A stretch of DNA of 60,464 bases from Cellulosimicrobium cellulans (GCF_001722485.1 NZ_LWGL01000004.1:1-60464); one strand, 5' to 3'; counted from the first letter of the stretch, positions 26,225-36,610 are shown. Made by a program: numbers and translations. Notes: a model not told the origin generated them from the sequence alone.

Positions 26225-28606
26225 TCAGCCGAAGATGCGCGGCAGCGTCCCGCGGAACGCCTCGTCCGCCTCGCTCAGCGGCACCGTGAACAGGCCCTCG
26301 ACCTCGAGCGCCTCGCCCGACTCGGCGGCCGCGGCCGGCTCGGTGCCGGTCTCGCCGATCTTGACGACCGGCACGCCGCGCGCGACGCACGCGTCGACGA
26401 GCTTCGACTCCTCGCCGCGGGGCACGGCGACGAGCGCGCGCGCCGTCGACTCCGAGAACAGCGCCTCGAACGGCGTCACGCCGTCGCGCTCGGTGACGCC
26501 CGCGAGCGACACGCTCGCGCCGACGCCGAACCGCAGCGACGCCTCGAGCAGCGCCTGCGCGAGCCCGCCCTCGGACAGGTCGTGCGCGGCGGAGACGAGG
26601 CCGTCGCGGCTCGCGTTGACGAGGACGCCGGCGAGCGCCTTCTCCGCGGCGAGGTCGACGCGCGGCGGCACGCCGCCGAGGTGGCCGTGCTCGACGTCGG
26701 CCCAGGCCGAGCCGTCGAGCTCGGCGCGCGTCGTGCCGAGCAGGTAGATGCTCTCGCCGGTCTCGCGCCAGCCGGACGGCGTCGCGCGGGCGACGTCGTC
26801 GAGCACGCCGAGCACGCCGACGACCGGCGTCGGGTGGATGGACGAGTCGATCTGCCCGGGCTCGCCCGTCCCGTTGTAGAGCGAGACGTTGCCGCCCGTG
26901 ACGGGCACGCCGAGCTCGCGGCACGCGTCGGCGAGGCCCTCGATCGCCTCGACGAGCTGCCACATCGAGTCCGGGTCCTCGGGGGAGCCGAAGTTCAGGC
27001 AGTCGGTCACGGCGAGCGGGCGGGCGCCCGTCGTCGCGACGTTGCGGTACGCCTCCGCGAGCGCGAGCTGGGCGCCCGTGCGGGGGTCGAGCTTGCCGTA
27101 GCGGCCGTTCGCGTCGGTCGCGAGCGCGACGCCGAGGCCCGTGGTCTCGTCGACGCGCACGACGCCCGAGTCGTCGGGCTGCGCGAGCGCGGTGTTGCCC
27201 TGGACGAACCGGTCGTACTGGTCCGTCACCCACTCCTTCGACGCGAGGTTGGGCGAGGCGAGCAGGCGCAGCGCGGTCGCGCGCAGCTCGTCGCCGGTCT
27301 CCGGGCGGGCGAAGCGCTCCGCGGCGCCCTCCGCGCTGATCGAGTCGGCGTTGAGCCCGTCCTGCCACGCCGGACGCGCGTACGGGCGCTCGTAGACCGG
27401 GCCCTCGTGCGCGACCGTGCGCGGGTCGACGTCGACGATCCGCTCGCCGTGGTGGTCGATCGTCAGGCGGCCGGAGTCGTTGACCTCGCCGATGACGGCC
27501 GTCTCGACGTCCCACTTCGCGGTGATCGCGAGGAACTCGTCGAGCTTGTCGGGCGCGACGACCGCCATCATGCGCTCCTGCGACTCCGACATGAGGATCT
27601 CGCCGGCGTTGAGCGTGGGGTCGCGCAGCAGGACGTCGTCGAGCCACACGTGCATGCCGCCGTCGCCGTTGGAGGCGAGCTCCGACGTCGCGCACGAGAT
27701 GCCGGCGGCACCGAGGTCCTGGATGCCTTCGACGACCTTCGCCGCGTAGAGCTCGAGGCAGCACTCGATGAGGACCTTCTCCATGAAGGGGTCGCCCACC
27801 TGCACGCTCGGGCGCTTCGCGGGGACGCCGTCCTCGAACGTCTCGGACGCGAGGATCGAGGCGCCGCCGATGCCGTCGCCGCCCGTGCGGGCACCGAAGA
27901 GGACGACCTTGTTGCCGACGCCCGAGGCGTTCGCGAGGTGGATGTCCTCGTGGCGCAGCACGCCGAGGCACAGCGCGTTGACGAGCGGGTTGCCCTGGTA
28001 GGAGCCGTCGAACACGAGCTCGCCGCCGATGTTCGGCAGGCCGAGCGAGTTGCCGTAGCCGCCGACGCCGGACACGACCCCGTGCACGACGCGCGCCGTG
28101 TCCGGGTGGTCGACGGCGCCGAAGCGCAGCTGGTCCATGACGGCTACCGGGCGGGCACCCATCGAGATGATGTCGCGCACGATGCCGCCGACGCCGGTCG
28201 CGGCGCCCTGGTACGGCTCGACGAAGGACGGGTGGTTGTGCGACTCGACCTTGAACGTCACCGCCCAGCCGTCGCCGATGTCGACGACGCCCGCGTTCTC
28301 GCCGATCCCGACGAGCAGGTGCTTCTTCATCTCGTCCGTGGTGGCGTCGCCGAACTTGCGCAGGTGGACCTTGGACGACTTGTACGAGCAGTGCTCGGAC
28401 CACATGACCGAGTACATGGCGAGCTCCGCGGCCGTCGGGCGGCGCCCGAGGATGTCGCGGATGCGCTGGTACTCGTCGGGCTTGAGGCCGAGCTCGGCGT
28501 ACGGCTGGACCTCGTCGGGCGTCGCTGCGGCGCGCTCGACGGTGTCGAGCGAGTGGCCGGGACGGGCGTCGGGGCGTGCGGAGGCCTGGGGTGCGGGGGC
28601 GGTCAT
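26225..28606 (-). CDS. purL: Phosphoribosylformylglycinamidine synthase subunit PurL
   Basis: A 793-residue small-type PurL (the form that works with separate PurS and PurQ), converting FGAR plus Gln-derived ammonia to FGAM. Seen: [64 protein letters not shown] and, in the second half, [13 protein letters not shown] and the GGNVSLYN motif. ATG 28606 follows GAGGGA. PurS and PurQ are not in the window. It is transcribed divergently from a small gene at 28749, with a 142-bp promoter region between. Confidence 0.94.
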   Translation of the reverse strand: MTAPAPQASARPDARPGHSLDTVERAAATPDEVQPYAELGLKPDEYQRIRDILGRRPTAAELAMYSVMWSEHCSYKSSKVHLRKFGDATTDEMKKHLLVGIGENAGVVDIGDGWAVTFKVESHNHPSFVEPYQGAATGVGGIVRDIISMGARPVAVMDQLRFGAVDHPDTARVVHGVVSGVGGYGNSLGLPNIGGELVFDGSYQGNPLVNALCLGVLRHEDIHLANASGVGNKVVLFGARTGGDGIGGASILASETFEDGVPAKRPSVQVGDPFMEKVLIECCLELYAAKVVEGIQDLGAAGISCATSELASNGDGGMHVWLDDVLLRDPTLNAGEILMSESQERMMAVVAPDKLDEFLAITAKWDVETAVIGEVNDSGRLTIDHHGERIVDVDPRTVAHEGPVYERPYARPAWQDGLNADSISAEGAAERFARPETGDELRATALRLLASPNLASKEWVTDQYDRFVQGNTALAQPDDSGVVRVDETTGLGVALATDANGRYGKLDPRTGAQLALAEAYRNVATTGARPLAVTDCLNFGSPEDPDSMWQLVEAIEGLADACRELGVPVTGGNVSLYNGTGEPGQIDSSIHPTPVVGVLGVLDDVARATPSGWRETGESIYLLGTTRAELDGSAWADVEHGHLGGVPPRVDLAAEKALAGVLVNASRDGLVSAAHDLSEGGLAQALLEASLRFGVGASVSLAGVTERDGVTPFEALFSESTARALVAVPRGEESKLVDACVARGVPVVKIGETGTEPAAAAESGEALEVEGLFTVPLSEADEAFRGTLPRIFG

Positions 28607-28748
28607 CGGTTCCCTCGGGTGGGCGCTGAGCGGGAGCGCACGACGGCGCATCGCCAGTCTACCGGCGCATGTGGCTGCGACCTTTCTCACCCGGCCCCTC
28701 GCGGAGCGTCGCCACGGCTCGGCCGTCGTCGTGGGGTGCGATAGGACC

Positions 28749-29075
28749 GTGACCCGCTCGACCCCTCCGCGTCCCGCCACCGCGTCCGCCGCCGCGAGCG
28801 CCCTCGTCGACTCGCAGGTCGAGCGCCTGGGCCACGAGCTCACGCTCGTCGAGCGCCAGCTCTCCGGGTACTCGCGCCGCACCGGCGCGTACATGGGGCA
28901 CGAGACGCTCGAGATCGTCGAGCCCGCGGTCGGGCGCTACCGGGACGAGCTCGTCGCCGAGCGCGAGCGCATCCTCACCCGCATCGGGGTGCTGAGCGCG
29001 ATGCGCCGGGCAGTCCTGCACCCGGCGCTCGCGCAGCGCGCTCCCGAGCGGCCCGCCGTGCCGCGCGCGGCCTGA
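28749..29075 (+). CDS. Small helical protein of unknown function
   Basis: A 108-residue protein not recognised. It is rich in charged residues, with long predicted helices ([39 protein letters not shown]), no membrane segment, and an Ala/Pro-rich C-terminus. It starts at GTG 28749 (MTRSTPPRP), the start that excludes the purL promoter region. It is convergent with the next membrane protein gene (9-bp gap). The heptad-like spacing suggests a coiled-coil oligomer. Confidence 0.5.
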   Translation: MTRSTPPRPATASAAASALVDSQVERLGHELTLVERQLSGYSRRTGAYMGHETLEIVEPAVGRYRDELVAERERILTRIGVLSAMRRAVLHPALAQRAPERPAVPRAA

Positions 29076-29084
29076 CCGACCCCG

Positions 29085-29636
29085 TCAGGCGGCGGGCCCG
29101 TCCGCCGTCTCGCCCTCGTCGGTCCGCCGCAGGTACGGCTCGACGGCCGTGAGCGCCACGGCGACGACCGCCATCGCGAGGCCGACGCGCGTGTGCGGGA
29201 ATCGCACGCCGCGTGCGCGCAGGCGCTCCCCGCGCCGGTGGACCCACTTCTCCCCCGCGACGGCGAGGGCGGTGCTCACGGCGACGGCGCCCACCCCGGC
29301 GAGCACGAGCACCGCCGGCCGCGCGCTCGACGGCGCGTCGTCGTCGGTCGCGTCCGCCGTTCCGGGACCGTCGGCCGTGGCGCCGTCGGAGGTGTCGGCG
29401 GCGACCCTGACGGCGGCGCGCGCGGACCGCACCGCCTCCTGCGCCTCGCGGCCCTCCGCGGTCGCCCGCACGGTGAGCACCGCGCCCGCCGCGCTGACCG
29501 CCGTCTTGGCGAGCGCGCGCGCCCAGCGCGGCCCGACGACGTCGGGCACGGCGTACCAGGCGAGCGTCGTCGCCCCTGCGGTCACGAGCGCCGCCGGGTC
29601 GACGGCTCGGCGGCTGGTGGTCTGGTCCTGGCTCAT
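29085..29636 (-). CDS. Hypothetical membrane protein
   Basis: A 183-residue protein, family not recognised. Three likely hydrophobic stretches are visible: weak at about 15-30, and clear at about 105-125 (AVLVLAGVGAVAVSTALAVA) and 150-165 (VGLAMAVVAVALTAVEPYL). An Asp/Thr/Ala-rich loop (about 75-100) separates the first two. ATG 29636 (MSQDQTTSRR) was chosen because GAGGGAGACC lies just upstream. Confidence 0.55.
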   Translation of the reverse strand: MSQDQTTSRRAVDPAALVTAGATTLAWYAVPDVVGPRWARALAKTAVSAAGAVLTVRATAEGREAQEAVRSARAAVRVAADTSDGATADGPGTADATDDDAPSSARPAVLVLAGVGAVAVSTALAVAGEKWVHRRGERLRARGVRFPHTRVGLAMAVVAVALTAVEPYLRRTDEGETADGPAA

Positions 29637-29760
29637 CGGTCTCCCTCGCGTCGGCGTGCTGCTCCCCTCGCAACGCCCGGCGAGGGAGCCGAGTTCCGGC
29701 ACCGTGGCGCCCACTGACAATGCGATGGACGTGCGCGACCGCGCGCCCCACCCTGATCCC

Positions 29761-30768
29761 ATGCCGCTGCGCCCGTCCCTGCTCGCCACGCTCGTCGCCG
29801 TCATCTGGGGCGTGAACTTCGTCGTCATCGACCTCGGCCTGGGCGATTTGCCGCCGACGCTCTTCGTCGCGCTGCGGTTCGTGGCGGTGCTCGTGCCCGC
29901 AGTCTTTCTCGTGCCGCGGCCCGCCGCCCGGTGGCGCGACGTGCTGCTCGTCGGCGCCTTCATGAGTCTCGGCCAGTTCGGCCTGCTCTACACCGCGCTC
30001 GCGCTCGGGATGCCCGCGGGGCTCGCGTCGCTCGTCCTGCAGGCGCAGGTCGGGCTCACGGTGCTGTTCGCCGCCGCGGCGCTGCGCGAGGTGCCGACGC
30101 GCCGGCAGGTCGTCGGCGTGCTGGTCGGCGCGGCGGGGCTCGTCGTCGTGGGCCTCGGCCGCAGCGAGACGACGCCGGCGCTCGCGTTCGTCGTCACGCT
30201 CGCCGCGGCGTCGTCGTGGGCGGTCGGGAACGTCGTCCAGCGCCGGTCGGGAGGCGCGGCGACCGGACGCTCGTGGACGGACGGGCTGTCGATGACGGTG
30301 TGGTCGGCGCTCGTCGTCCCCGTCCCCATGCTCGGTCTCGCGCTGTGGACCGACGGGCCGGACGCCGTCGGGCACGCGCTCACGCACCTCACCCTCGCGC
30401 CGGTCCTGTCCACCGCGTACACGGCGTGGCTCGCGAGCCTCGTCGGGTACGGGATCTGGAACGGCCTGCTGGCGCGCTACCCCGCGTCGGCGGTCGTCCC
30501 GTTCACCATGCTCGTGCCGCCGGTCGGCATGGCCGCGGCGTGGCTCGTGCTCGACGAGGTGCCGAACGCCGCGGAGGCGACCGGCGGCGCCGTCCTGCTG
30601 CTGGGCGTCGCGATCACGACCGGCGTCCTGCACCGGACGCCGGCGCGGAAGGGGGCGTTCGTGGCGACAAGCGGGCCGTGGAGGAGTCGAATGGAGGTCA
30701 GGGACGTCACGAGACGCGAAGGAGCCTCTCATGAGCCAGACGGCAGGGCAGACGGAGGCGGGTCCTGA
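29761..30768 (+). CDS. EamA-family (drug/metabolite transporter superfamily) permease
   Basis: A 335-residue permease with ten hydrophobic segments in two EamA repeats (about 5-130 and 140-295). It has VIWGVNFVVIDLGL at the N-terminus and VPFTMLVPPVGMAAAWLVLDE near the C-terminus, as in O-acetylserine/cysteine-exporter-like EamA proteins; the real substrate is unknown. The C-terminal ~40 residues are polar and overlap the start of the following permease gene by 38 bp in another frame. The start is uncertain: ATG 29725 would add 12 residues and neither has a good ribosome-binding site. Confidence 0.8.
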   Translation: MPLRPSLLATLVAVIWGVNFVVIDLGLGDLPPTLFVALRFVAVLVPAVFLVPRPAARWRDVLLVGAFMSLGQFGLLYTALALGMPAGLASLVLQAQVGLTVLFAAAALREVPTRRQVVGVLVGAAGLVVVGLGRSETTPALAFVVTLAAASSWAVGNVVQRRSGGAATGRSWTDGLSMTVWSALVVPVPMLGLALWTDGPDAVGHALTHLTLAPVLSTAYTAWLASLVGYGIWNGLLARYPASAVVPFTMLVPPVGMAAAWLVLDEVPNAAEATGGAVLLLGVAITTGVLHRTPARKGAFVATSGPWRSRMEVRDVTRREGASHEPDGRADGGGS

Positions 30769-32206
30769 GCGGCAGCAGGAGCCGGAGCTCCGCCGGGTCA
30801 TGGGACCGAAGCTGCTGCTGCTGTTCATCGTCGGGGACATCCTCGGCACCGGCGTGTACGCCCTCACCGGGCAGGTCGCGGGCGAGGTCGGCGGCGCGGC
30901 GTGGCTACCGTTCCTCCTCGCGTTCGTCGTCGCGACGATCACCGCGTTCTCCTACCTCGAGCTCGTCACCAAGTACCCGAGCGCGGCCGGGGCCGCGCTC
31001 TACACGCACAAGGCGTTCGGCATCCACCTGCTGACGTTCGTCGTCGCGTTCATGGTCATGAGCTCGGGCATCACGTCGGCGTCGACGGCGTCCAACGCGT
31101 TCGCCGGGTTCCTCTCGGACGGCTTCGACCTCGGGCTCGAACCGGGCAGCGGCGGGCTCATCGCGATCGCGCTCGGGTTCATGACGCTCGTGGCGCTCGT
31201 CAACGTCCGGGGCGTCTCGGAGAGCGTGAAGACGAACGTCGTGCTGTCGCTCGTCGAGCTCTCCGGACTCCTGCTCGTCGTCTTCGTCGGCCTGTGGGCG
31301 ATGACGCAGGGCCGCGCCGACTTCTCGCGCGTCGTGGTGTTCGAGAGCGCCGACGACAAGAGCGTGTTCCTCGCCGTCACCGCCGCGACGACGCTCGCGT
31401 TCTTCGCGATGGTCGGCTTCGAGGACTCGGTGAACATGGCCGAGGAGTGCACGCACCCGGTCCGCGACTTCCCGCGGATGATGCTCACGGGCCTGACGAT
31501 CACGGGCGTCATCTACGTGCTCGTCGCGATCACCGCCGTCGCGCTCGTGCCCGTGGGCAACCTGGTCGACGAGTCGAAGGGGTCCGCGCTCACGCAGGTC
31601 GTGGCGGCCGGGGCGCCGAACCTGCCGTTCGCGACGATCTTCCCCTTCATCGGCATGTTCGCCGTCGCGAACTCCGCGCTCATCAACATGCTCATGGCCT
31701 CGCGCCTGCTCTACGGCATGGCCAACCAGGGCGTGCTGCCGCGCGCGTTCGGGCGTGTCGCGCCGACGCGGCGCACGCCGTGGGTGTCGATCCTCGTGAC
31801 CACCGCCATCGCGTTCGCCCTCATCGTCTACGTCGTGCGGCAGTCGGCCACCGAGGGCGGCGCCAACGCCGTCGCGCTGCTCGGCGGGACGACGTCCCTC
31901 CTGCTGCTCGTCGTGTTCACCATCGTCAACGTCGCGCTGCTCGTGCTGCGCCGCCGGCCCGTCGACCACGAGCACTTCCGCACGAAGACGCCGCTCGCGG
32001 TGCTCGGCGCGCTCACCTGCGGCTACCTCGCCGGGCCGTGGGCACGCAGCGCCGACCAGCAGGAGCAGTACGTCATCGCGGGGGCGCTCGTCGCGCTCGG
32101 CGTCGTGCTGTCGTTCGTGACCTGGCTCTACAACCGTGCGGTGCGCAAGCGGCAGATCGCGTTCTCCGACGTCGCGCGGCTCGAGGACGAGGTCGAGGAG
32201 CAGTGA
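30731..32206 (+). CDS. APC-superfamily amino acid permease
   Basis: A 491-residue, 12-helix amino acid/polyamine/cation permease. The first helix carries the substrate-binding G-x-G region (FIVGDILGTGVYALTG), followed by YLELVTKYPSAAGAALYTHKAF, and FAMVGFEDSVNMAEE in helix 6, the usual APC signature. GAAGGAG lies 8 nt upstream of ATG 30731. It overlaps the EamA gene upstream, and its TGA overlaps the next GTG (CAGTGA), suggesting a three-gene operon. Substrate specificity cannot be assigned. Confidence 0.88.
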   Translation: MSQTAGQTEAGPERQQEPELRRVMGPKLLLLFIVGDILGTGVYALTGQVAGEVGGAAWLPFLLAFVVATITAFSYLELVTKYPSAAGAALYTHKAFGIHLLTFVVAFMVMSSGITSASTASNAFAGFLSDGFDLGLEPGSGGLIAIALGFMTLVALVNVRGVSESVKTNVVLSLVELSGLLLVVFVGLWAMTQGRADFSRVVVFESADDKSVFLAVTAATTLAFFAMVGFEDSVNMAEECTHPVRDFPRMMLTGLTITGVIYVLVAITAVALVPVGNLVDESKGSALTQVVAAGAPNLPFATIFPFIGMFAVANSALINMLMASRLLYGMANQGVLPRAFGRVAPTRRTPWVSILVTTAIAFALIVYVVRQSATEGGANAVALLGGTTSLLLLVVFTIVNVALLVLRRRPVDHEHFRTKTPLAVLGALTCGYLAGPWARSADQQEQYVIAGALVALGVVLSFVTWLYNRAVRKRQIAFSDVARLEDEVEEQ

Positions 32207-32610
32207 CAGGGCCCGCGGGTCACGACGCCGCCGGTCACCGGGTCGCACGGCGGCCGCCGGGGCGCGTCGGCGTCGCGGACGCCGTCGCGTTCGCCTGCGA
32301 GATCGCCATGCTCGTGCTCGTGGCGGTCGCGGGGTGGCGGACGGGCTCCGGGGTGGACGCTTCCGCGCCGCTGCCGACGGTGCTCGGCGTCGTCCTCGCC
32401 GCCGCGCTCCCGGCCCTCGTGGTCGTCGTGTGGGCGCGCTGGCTCGCCCGCACCGCCGCGCACCGCCTCGCGCAGCCCTGGCGCCTCGACGCGCAGGTCG
32501 CGGTGCTCGTCGCCGCAGGGCTCGCCGTGGCCGGCGTCGGGCTCGTGTGGTGGGGCGTCGGCCTCGCGCTCGTGGGCACGACGGCGTTCGCCCTCACGCG
32601 CGACCGCTGA
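32203..32610 (+). CDS. YrdB-like (DUF2568) small membrane protein
   Basis: A 135-residue protein. After a basic N-terminus (RVARRPPGRVG) come four hydrophobic segments with the family pattern VADAVAFACEIAMLVLVAVAGWRTG, followed by ALPALVVVVWARWLA. GTG 32203 overlaps the stop of the amino acid permease, so it is translationally coupled. The family function is unknown. Confidence 0.72.
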   Translation: MTGPAGHDAAGHRVARRPPGRVGVADAVAFACEIAMLVLVAVAGWRTGSGVDASAPLPTVLGVVLAAALPALVVVVWARWLARTAAHRLAQPWRLDAQVAVLVAAGLAVAGVGLVWWGVGLALVGTTAFALTRDR

Positions 32611-32658
32611 CGCGCGGCGTCGCAGGATCCGGCGCGCACGTCGCGCATGATGGGCGCC

Positions 32659-33552
32659 ATGACGCTGCCTGCTCCCGGTCGCGGAGCTCCGACTCGCGCC
32701 GCGGCGGTGCTCGCCGGCGTCCTGGCCCTGGGCGCGTGCACCGGCACGCCGGACCCCGCTCCCGCCCCGACGCCCCCGAGCGCGTCCGCGACGGCGCCGG
32801 AGTCGGGTGACGCTCCGTCGCCGACCACGGACCCGGCTCCCGTCGCGCTGGCCTCCGGGGCGGTCGCGTTCGACGTCGCGGTGCCGGGCCCCGCCGGCGA
32901 GCCCGGCGTGGACCCGCTCGTCCAGGTCGAGCCCGCCGACGACGGCGCGGCGGTCCTCACCGTGCGCCCCGGCGTCGGCCCCGCGACCCTCGCGCTCACG
33001 ACGCCCGGCACCCTCACGGCCAACCCCGACGGGACGGTCACCGTCCTCGACGCTGCGGGCACGCCCGTCGGCGGGCTCTCCGCGCCGGCCGTCGCGGACG
33101 ACGGCACCGGGCCGGCCGACGGCTCACCGACCCCGCGCGCGGTGCTCGCGGTGACGGGACCGGCCACGGCCGAGCTCGTCGTCCGCCAGGACGGCGAGCC
33201 GTCCGGGAGCACCGACGCCCCCGCTTCCGCACCCGACGCCTCGGACGACTTCCCGGTGACGACGACGCTCGGCACCACGACCGTGCGCAGCGCCGTGTGC
33301 GGCGACCGCGAGGGCGGGCTGTCGCTCGCCGTCGACGCGACGCCGTGGGCCCGGACCGCGGGTGTCGCCGGGAGCGACGTGCTGTGGGCGCAGCTCGTCG
33401 CCGCGGAGCCCGACGCCGACGCGCCGGGCATGCGCGACCAGCTCGTGTGCCACGCGCTCGGCGCCCCGGACAAGGCGACGTGGAACCTCGAGCCGTGGCG
33501 GCCCGACGTCGGCCTCGTCGCGGTGCTGGCGGCGCACTGCAACCCGAGCTGA
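32659..33552 (+). CDS. DUF2599 lipoprotein
   Basis: A ~297-residue lipoprotein. The signal peptide ends in the lipobox LGAC (Cys about residue 25), followed by a Pro/Thr/Ser-rich tether. The middle is beta-rich (PADDGAAVLTVRPGVGPATL), and the C-terminal domain carries the DUF2599 pattern DATPWART, ELVAAEPDADAPGMRDQLVCHA and WNLEPWRPDVG ending in CNPS; the three Cys there may form disulfides. Its role outside the membrane is unknown. An ATGATG at 32647 would add four residues. It is convergent with the acyl-CoA oxidase gene, with only 25 bp between stops. Confidence 0.8.
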   Translation: MTLPAPGRGAPTRAAAVLAGVLALGACTGTPDPAPAPTPPSASATAPESGDAPSPTTDPAPVALASGAVAFDVAVPGPAGEPGVDPLVQVEPADDGAAVLTVRPGVGPATLALTTPGTLTANPDGTVTVLDAAGTPVGGLSAPAVADDGTGPADGSPTPRAVLAVTGPATAELVVRQDGEPSGSTDAPASAPDASDDFPVTTTLGTTTVRSAVCGDREGGLSLAVDATPWARTAGVAGSDVLWAQLVAAEPDADAPGMRDQLVCHALGAPDKATWNLEPWRPDVGLVAVLAAHCNPS

Positions 33553-33577
33553 CGGGCCGCGGCGCGCCGCCGACCCG

Positions 33578-35713
33578 TCAGTGGCGCGTGGCGAGCGACG
33601 AGCGCTTGGCGGCCTTCTCGGCCTTGCGCAGCGACTTCTCGCTGAGCGGCTCGTCTCCGCTCGCGCGCAGGCGGCGGTAGTAGGCGCGCGCCTCGTCCTG
33701 GCGCTCCTTCTCCGCGCCCGACGCGATCTTCGCGCGCAGGTGCTCCGGGCCGTACCCCCAGGCGTCGACGAGGTCCTGCGCGTGCGGGCGCAGGCGGTCG
33801 ACGAGGCGGTCGAGGTAGCTCGTCACCGTGCGCGCGCGCTGGGAGGACAGGCGGCCGTTGAGCAGGTACCAGGCGAGGTGGCGCTCCACGAGGCTCAGGC
33901 CGTAGAGGTCGCGCACGGTGGTGAGCACCTCGCGCGTGCCCGCGTCGTCGATCGTCGCGAGCGCCTGCGTGAACGCCTCCCAGCGCAGGAGCTCGGCGTG
34001 GGCGCGGGCCGCCTCGACGAGCTCGACCTGGTGGGCGTTGAACAGGTCGGCCGCCGTCTCGGGGTCGGCCTTCTGCGCGGGGCGCAGCGCCTGCGCGACG
34101 TCCGCGACCATCGTCTCGACGCGGTCCGACAGCAGCGCGCGCTGCGTCTCGGGGTCACGCAGGTGACCGGCGGCGCGGCGCGGGTCGCCGGCGTCCGACA
34201 GCGCCTGCGCGGCGCGCTTGAGCGGGGTGCGGTGCAGCGCCATGTCGCTCGCGCGCTCGACGACGACGCGAGCCATCTGCCCCGGCGTGATGCCCTTGAA
34301 CTGCTTGCCGTAGTCGGCGAGCAGGCGCTTGGCGACGAGCTGGAGCAGCACGGTGTTGTCGCCCTCGAACGTCGCGTAGACGTCCATGTCGGCGCGCAGG
34401 CTCGTGATGCGGTTCTCGGTGAGGAAGCCCGCGCCGCCGCAGGCCTCGCGCGTCTCCTGCAGGACGTCGAGCGCGAACCGGGTGCTCGTCGCCTTGAGGG
34501 CGGCGGCCGTCGTCTCGAGGTCCTCGCGCTGCTCGGGCGTGTCCTCCGCGCCGGAGAACACGGAGTGGAAGAGGTCGAGGAGCCGCTCGTGCGCGAAGTG
34601 CGCGGCGTACGCCTCGGCGATCGGCACGATCAGGCGGCGCTTGTGCGTGCCGTAGTCGAGGAGCACGACCTCGTCGGTCGCGCTCGCACCGGTGAACTGG
34701 CGGCGCTCGTTCGCGTACCGCACGGCGATGGCCAGGCCGAGCTTCGCCGCGGTGACGGCCGCGCCGTCGAGCGAGACGCGCCCCTGCACGAGCGAGCCGA
34801 GCATGGTGAAGAAGCGGCGCCCGGGGCTGTCGATGGGGCTCGAGTAGGTGCCGTCGGCGTCGACCGACCCGTAGCGGGCGAGCAGGTCGGTGCGCGGGAC
34901 GCGCACGTGGTCGAAGTGCAGGCGGCCGTTGTCGACGCCGTTGAGGCCGCCCTTCTGGCCGTCGTCCTCGCCGCCGACGCCCGGCAGGAAGGGCAGCCGC
35001 CCGAGCTCGTCGCGCTCGCCCTGCGGGTCGCGGATCGGCACGTAGAACGCGTGCACGCCGTGGTCGACGTTCTTGGTGATGAGCTGGGCGAACACGACGG
35101 CCGCGGTCGCGTGCACGGCGGCGTTGCCGAGGTAGTCCTTCCACGCCCCGCGGAACGGGGTGTGGATGACGAACTCCTGCGTCTCGGGGTCGTACGTCGC
35201 GGTGGTGCCGATGCTCGCGACGTCGGACCCGTGGCCCGTCTCGGTCATCGCGAACGCGCCGGGCACGGACAGGTCCATCGCGCCGGGCAGCAGGCGGTCC
35301 TGCTGCTCCGGGGTGCCGAGGTGCAGGATCGCCGCGCCGAAGAGGCCCCACTGGACGCCGGCCTTGATCTGCAGCGACGGGTCGGCCGCGGCGAGCTCCT
35401 CGAACCCGGCGAGGTTGCCGCCCGGGTCGTCGGCGCCGCCGAGCCGCTCGGGGTACGCGCGCCACACCTGACGGCGCTCGACGAGGCGGTGCATCTGCTC
35501 GAGCACGTGCTCGCGGTGCACCTCCTTGCTCTGCCCCTCGACGCGCCAGAAGGCCGCCTCCCCCGCGGTCGCGCGCGCGGCAGAGCGCAGCTCGGCCCAC
35601 CGGCCGAGGAGCACCTTCTCGAGGTATGCGACGTCGAGCCGGGCGTCGTCGCGCGGGCTGGTGCCGACGTCGGCACCGCGGGCGGTGGCGGGACGGTCGG
35701 ACGTGGCGGTCAT
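33578..35713 (-). CDS. Acyl-CoA oxidase/dehydrogenase family protein
   Basis: A 711-residue flavoprotein of the acyl-CoA oxidase branch. Seen: FAMTETGHGSDV (flavin-binding region, about 193), GRVSLDGAAVTAAKLGLAIAVRYANERRQF, EACGGAGFLTENRI, and the catalytic-Glu segment ATFEGDNTVLLQL, typical of ACOX enzymes. A helical C-terminal oxidase domain follows and the chain ends in a Lys/Arg-rich tail. It catalyses the first oxidation of acyl-CoA in beta-oxidation. ATG 35713 overlaps the stop of the TetR gene (ATGA), so the regulator and enzyme are one operon, divergent from thiolase, FabG and MaoC genes. Confidence 0.88.
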   Translation of the reverse strand: MTATSDRPATARGADVGTSPRDDARLDVAYLEKVLLGRWAELRSAARATAGEAAFWRVEGQSKEVHREHVLEQMHRLVERRQVWRAYPERLGGADDPGGNLAGFEELAAADPSLQIKAGVQWGLFGAAILHLGTPEQQDRLLPGAMDLSVPGAFAMTETGHGSDVASIGTTATYDPETQEFVIHTPFRGAWKDYLGNAAVHATAAVVFAQLITKNVDHGVHAFYVPIRDPQGERDELGRLPFLPGVGGEDDGQKGGLNGVDNGRLHFDHVRVPRTDLLARYGSVDADGTYSSPIDSPGRRFFTMLGSLVQGRVSLDGAAVTAAKLGLAIAVRYANERRQFTGASATDEVVLLDYGTHKRRLIVPIAEAYAAHFAHERLLDLFHSVFSGAEDTPEQREDLETTAAALKATSTRFALDVLQETREACGGAGFLTENRITSLRADMDVYATFEGDNTVLLQLVAKRLLADYGKQFKGITPGQMARVVVERASDMALHRTPLKRAAQALSDAGDPRRAAGHLRDPETQRALLSDRVETMVADVAQALRPAQKADPETAADLFNAHQVELVEAARAHAELLRWEAFTQALATIDDAGTREVLTTVRDLYGLSLVERHLAWYLLNGRLSSQRARTVTSYLDRLVDRLRPHAQDLVDAWGYGPEHLRAKIASGAEKERQDEARAYYRRLRASGDEPLSEKSLRKAEKAAKRSSLATRH

Positions 35714-36516
35714 GAGTTCTCCTTGGTCGGTGCCGGGGCCGTGGGAGCGGCCGTGTCGGAGTCGGGGTGGCGCACCGCGCCGGGGTTCGCGCCGGGGTTC
35801 TGGGAGAGCACGCCGACGGGCCCGGACCAGAGCCAGGACGCGACGCGCTCGGTGAGCTGCTCGCGGTCGGGGGTGCCGGGGGCGTCGCGGTGGCCGAGCC
35901 ACCACTCGCCGGCGCCCCGCACGAAACCGACGGCGCCCGCGGCCCACGCCGCGGCGTCCGCCGGCGGGACGTCGGTGACGCGCGCGAACGGCTCGGCGAC
36001 GAGCTGGATGACGGAGTCGAGGAACGCCGCGAGCGGGGCCTGCGTGCCGCCGGCCCCGAGGCCGAGCGCCTGGCCCGCCGTCTCCTCGGTGCCGGCGACG
36101 GCGCTCGTGCGCGTGACGAAGTAGTAGACGTTGGGCGAGCTCTCGATCATCTCGAGGTAGACGCCGACCATGGCGCGCAGCGCGCCGCGAGGGGTCTCGG
36201 CGGCCTCGGCGGCCTGCGTGAGGGCGTCGTGCATCTGCCCGACGACGGCCGCGCCGAGCGCGACCTGCAGGCCCGTCTTGTCGTCGAAGTAGCGGTAGAC
36301 GATCGACTTCGACGTGCCCGACGCCGCGGCGATCTCGTCCATGGAGACGCCCGGCCCGCCGCGGTGGACCGCCTTGCTCGCGGCCCGGATCAGCTCGGCA
36401 CGGCGCGCGGCCCGGTGCTCGTCCCAGCGGGTGGAGCGGCCGTCGACGGACTGGCCCGTCTCGGCGCGGCCGCGGGTCCGCAGGGGTGGGCCCACGCCGT
36501 TCGCGTGTGCGTTCAC
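35710..36516 (-). CDS. TetR-family regulator of the fatty-acid module
   Basis: A 268-residue TetR-type repressor. A ~35-residue polar extension precedes the HTH (AELIRAASKAVHRGGPGVSMDEIAAASGTSKSIVYRYFDDKTGL). The ligand-binding domain is helical, with EMIESSPNVYYFVTR and FVRGAGEWWLGH. It sits between the divergent acyl-CoA oxidase and thiolase-FabG-MaoC arms and overlaps the oxidase start, so it very likely controls both, probably sensing an acyl-CoA (inference). The C-terminal ~35 residues are disordered and Pro/Ala/Thr-rich. An inverted repeat lies in the divergent promoter region. Confidence 0.85.
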   Translation of the reverse strand: MNAHANGVGPPLRTRGRAETGQSVDGRSTRWDEHRAARRAELIRAASKAVHRGGPGVSMDEIAAASGTSKSIVYRYFDDKTGLQVALGAAVVGQMHDALTQAAEAAETPRGALRAMVGVYLEMIESSPNVYYFVTRTSAVAGTEETAGQALGLGAGGTQAPLAAFLDSVIQLVAEPFARVTDVPPADAAAWAAGAVGFVRGAGEWWLGHRDAPGTPDREQLTERVASWLWSGPVGVLSQNPGANPGAVRHPDSDTAAPTAPAPTKENS

Positions 36517-36610
36517 GTCGTCCTCCGTCGCGACGTCGATGTCAGCTCGGTGTCGTCGTGAGCCGCGCCGCCGGTTTCCTGGGCAGGCCGGAGTGTGTGA
36601 CCCGACTCAC

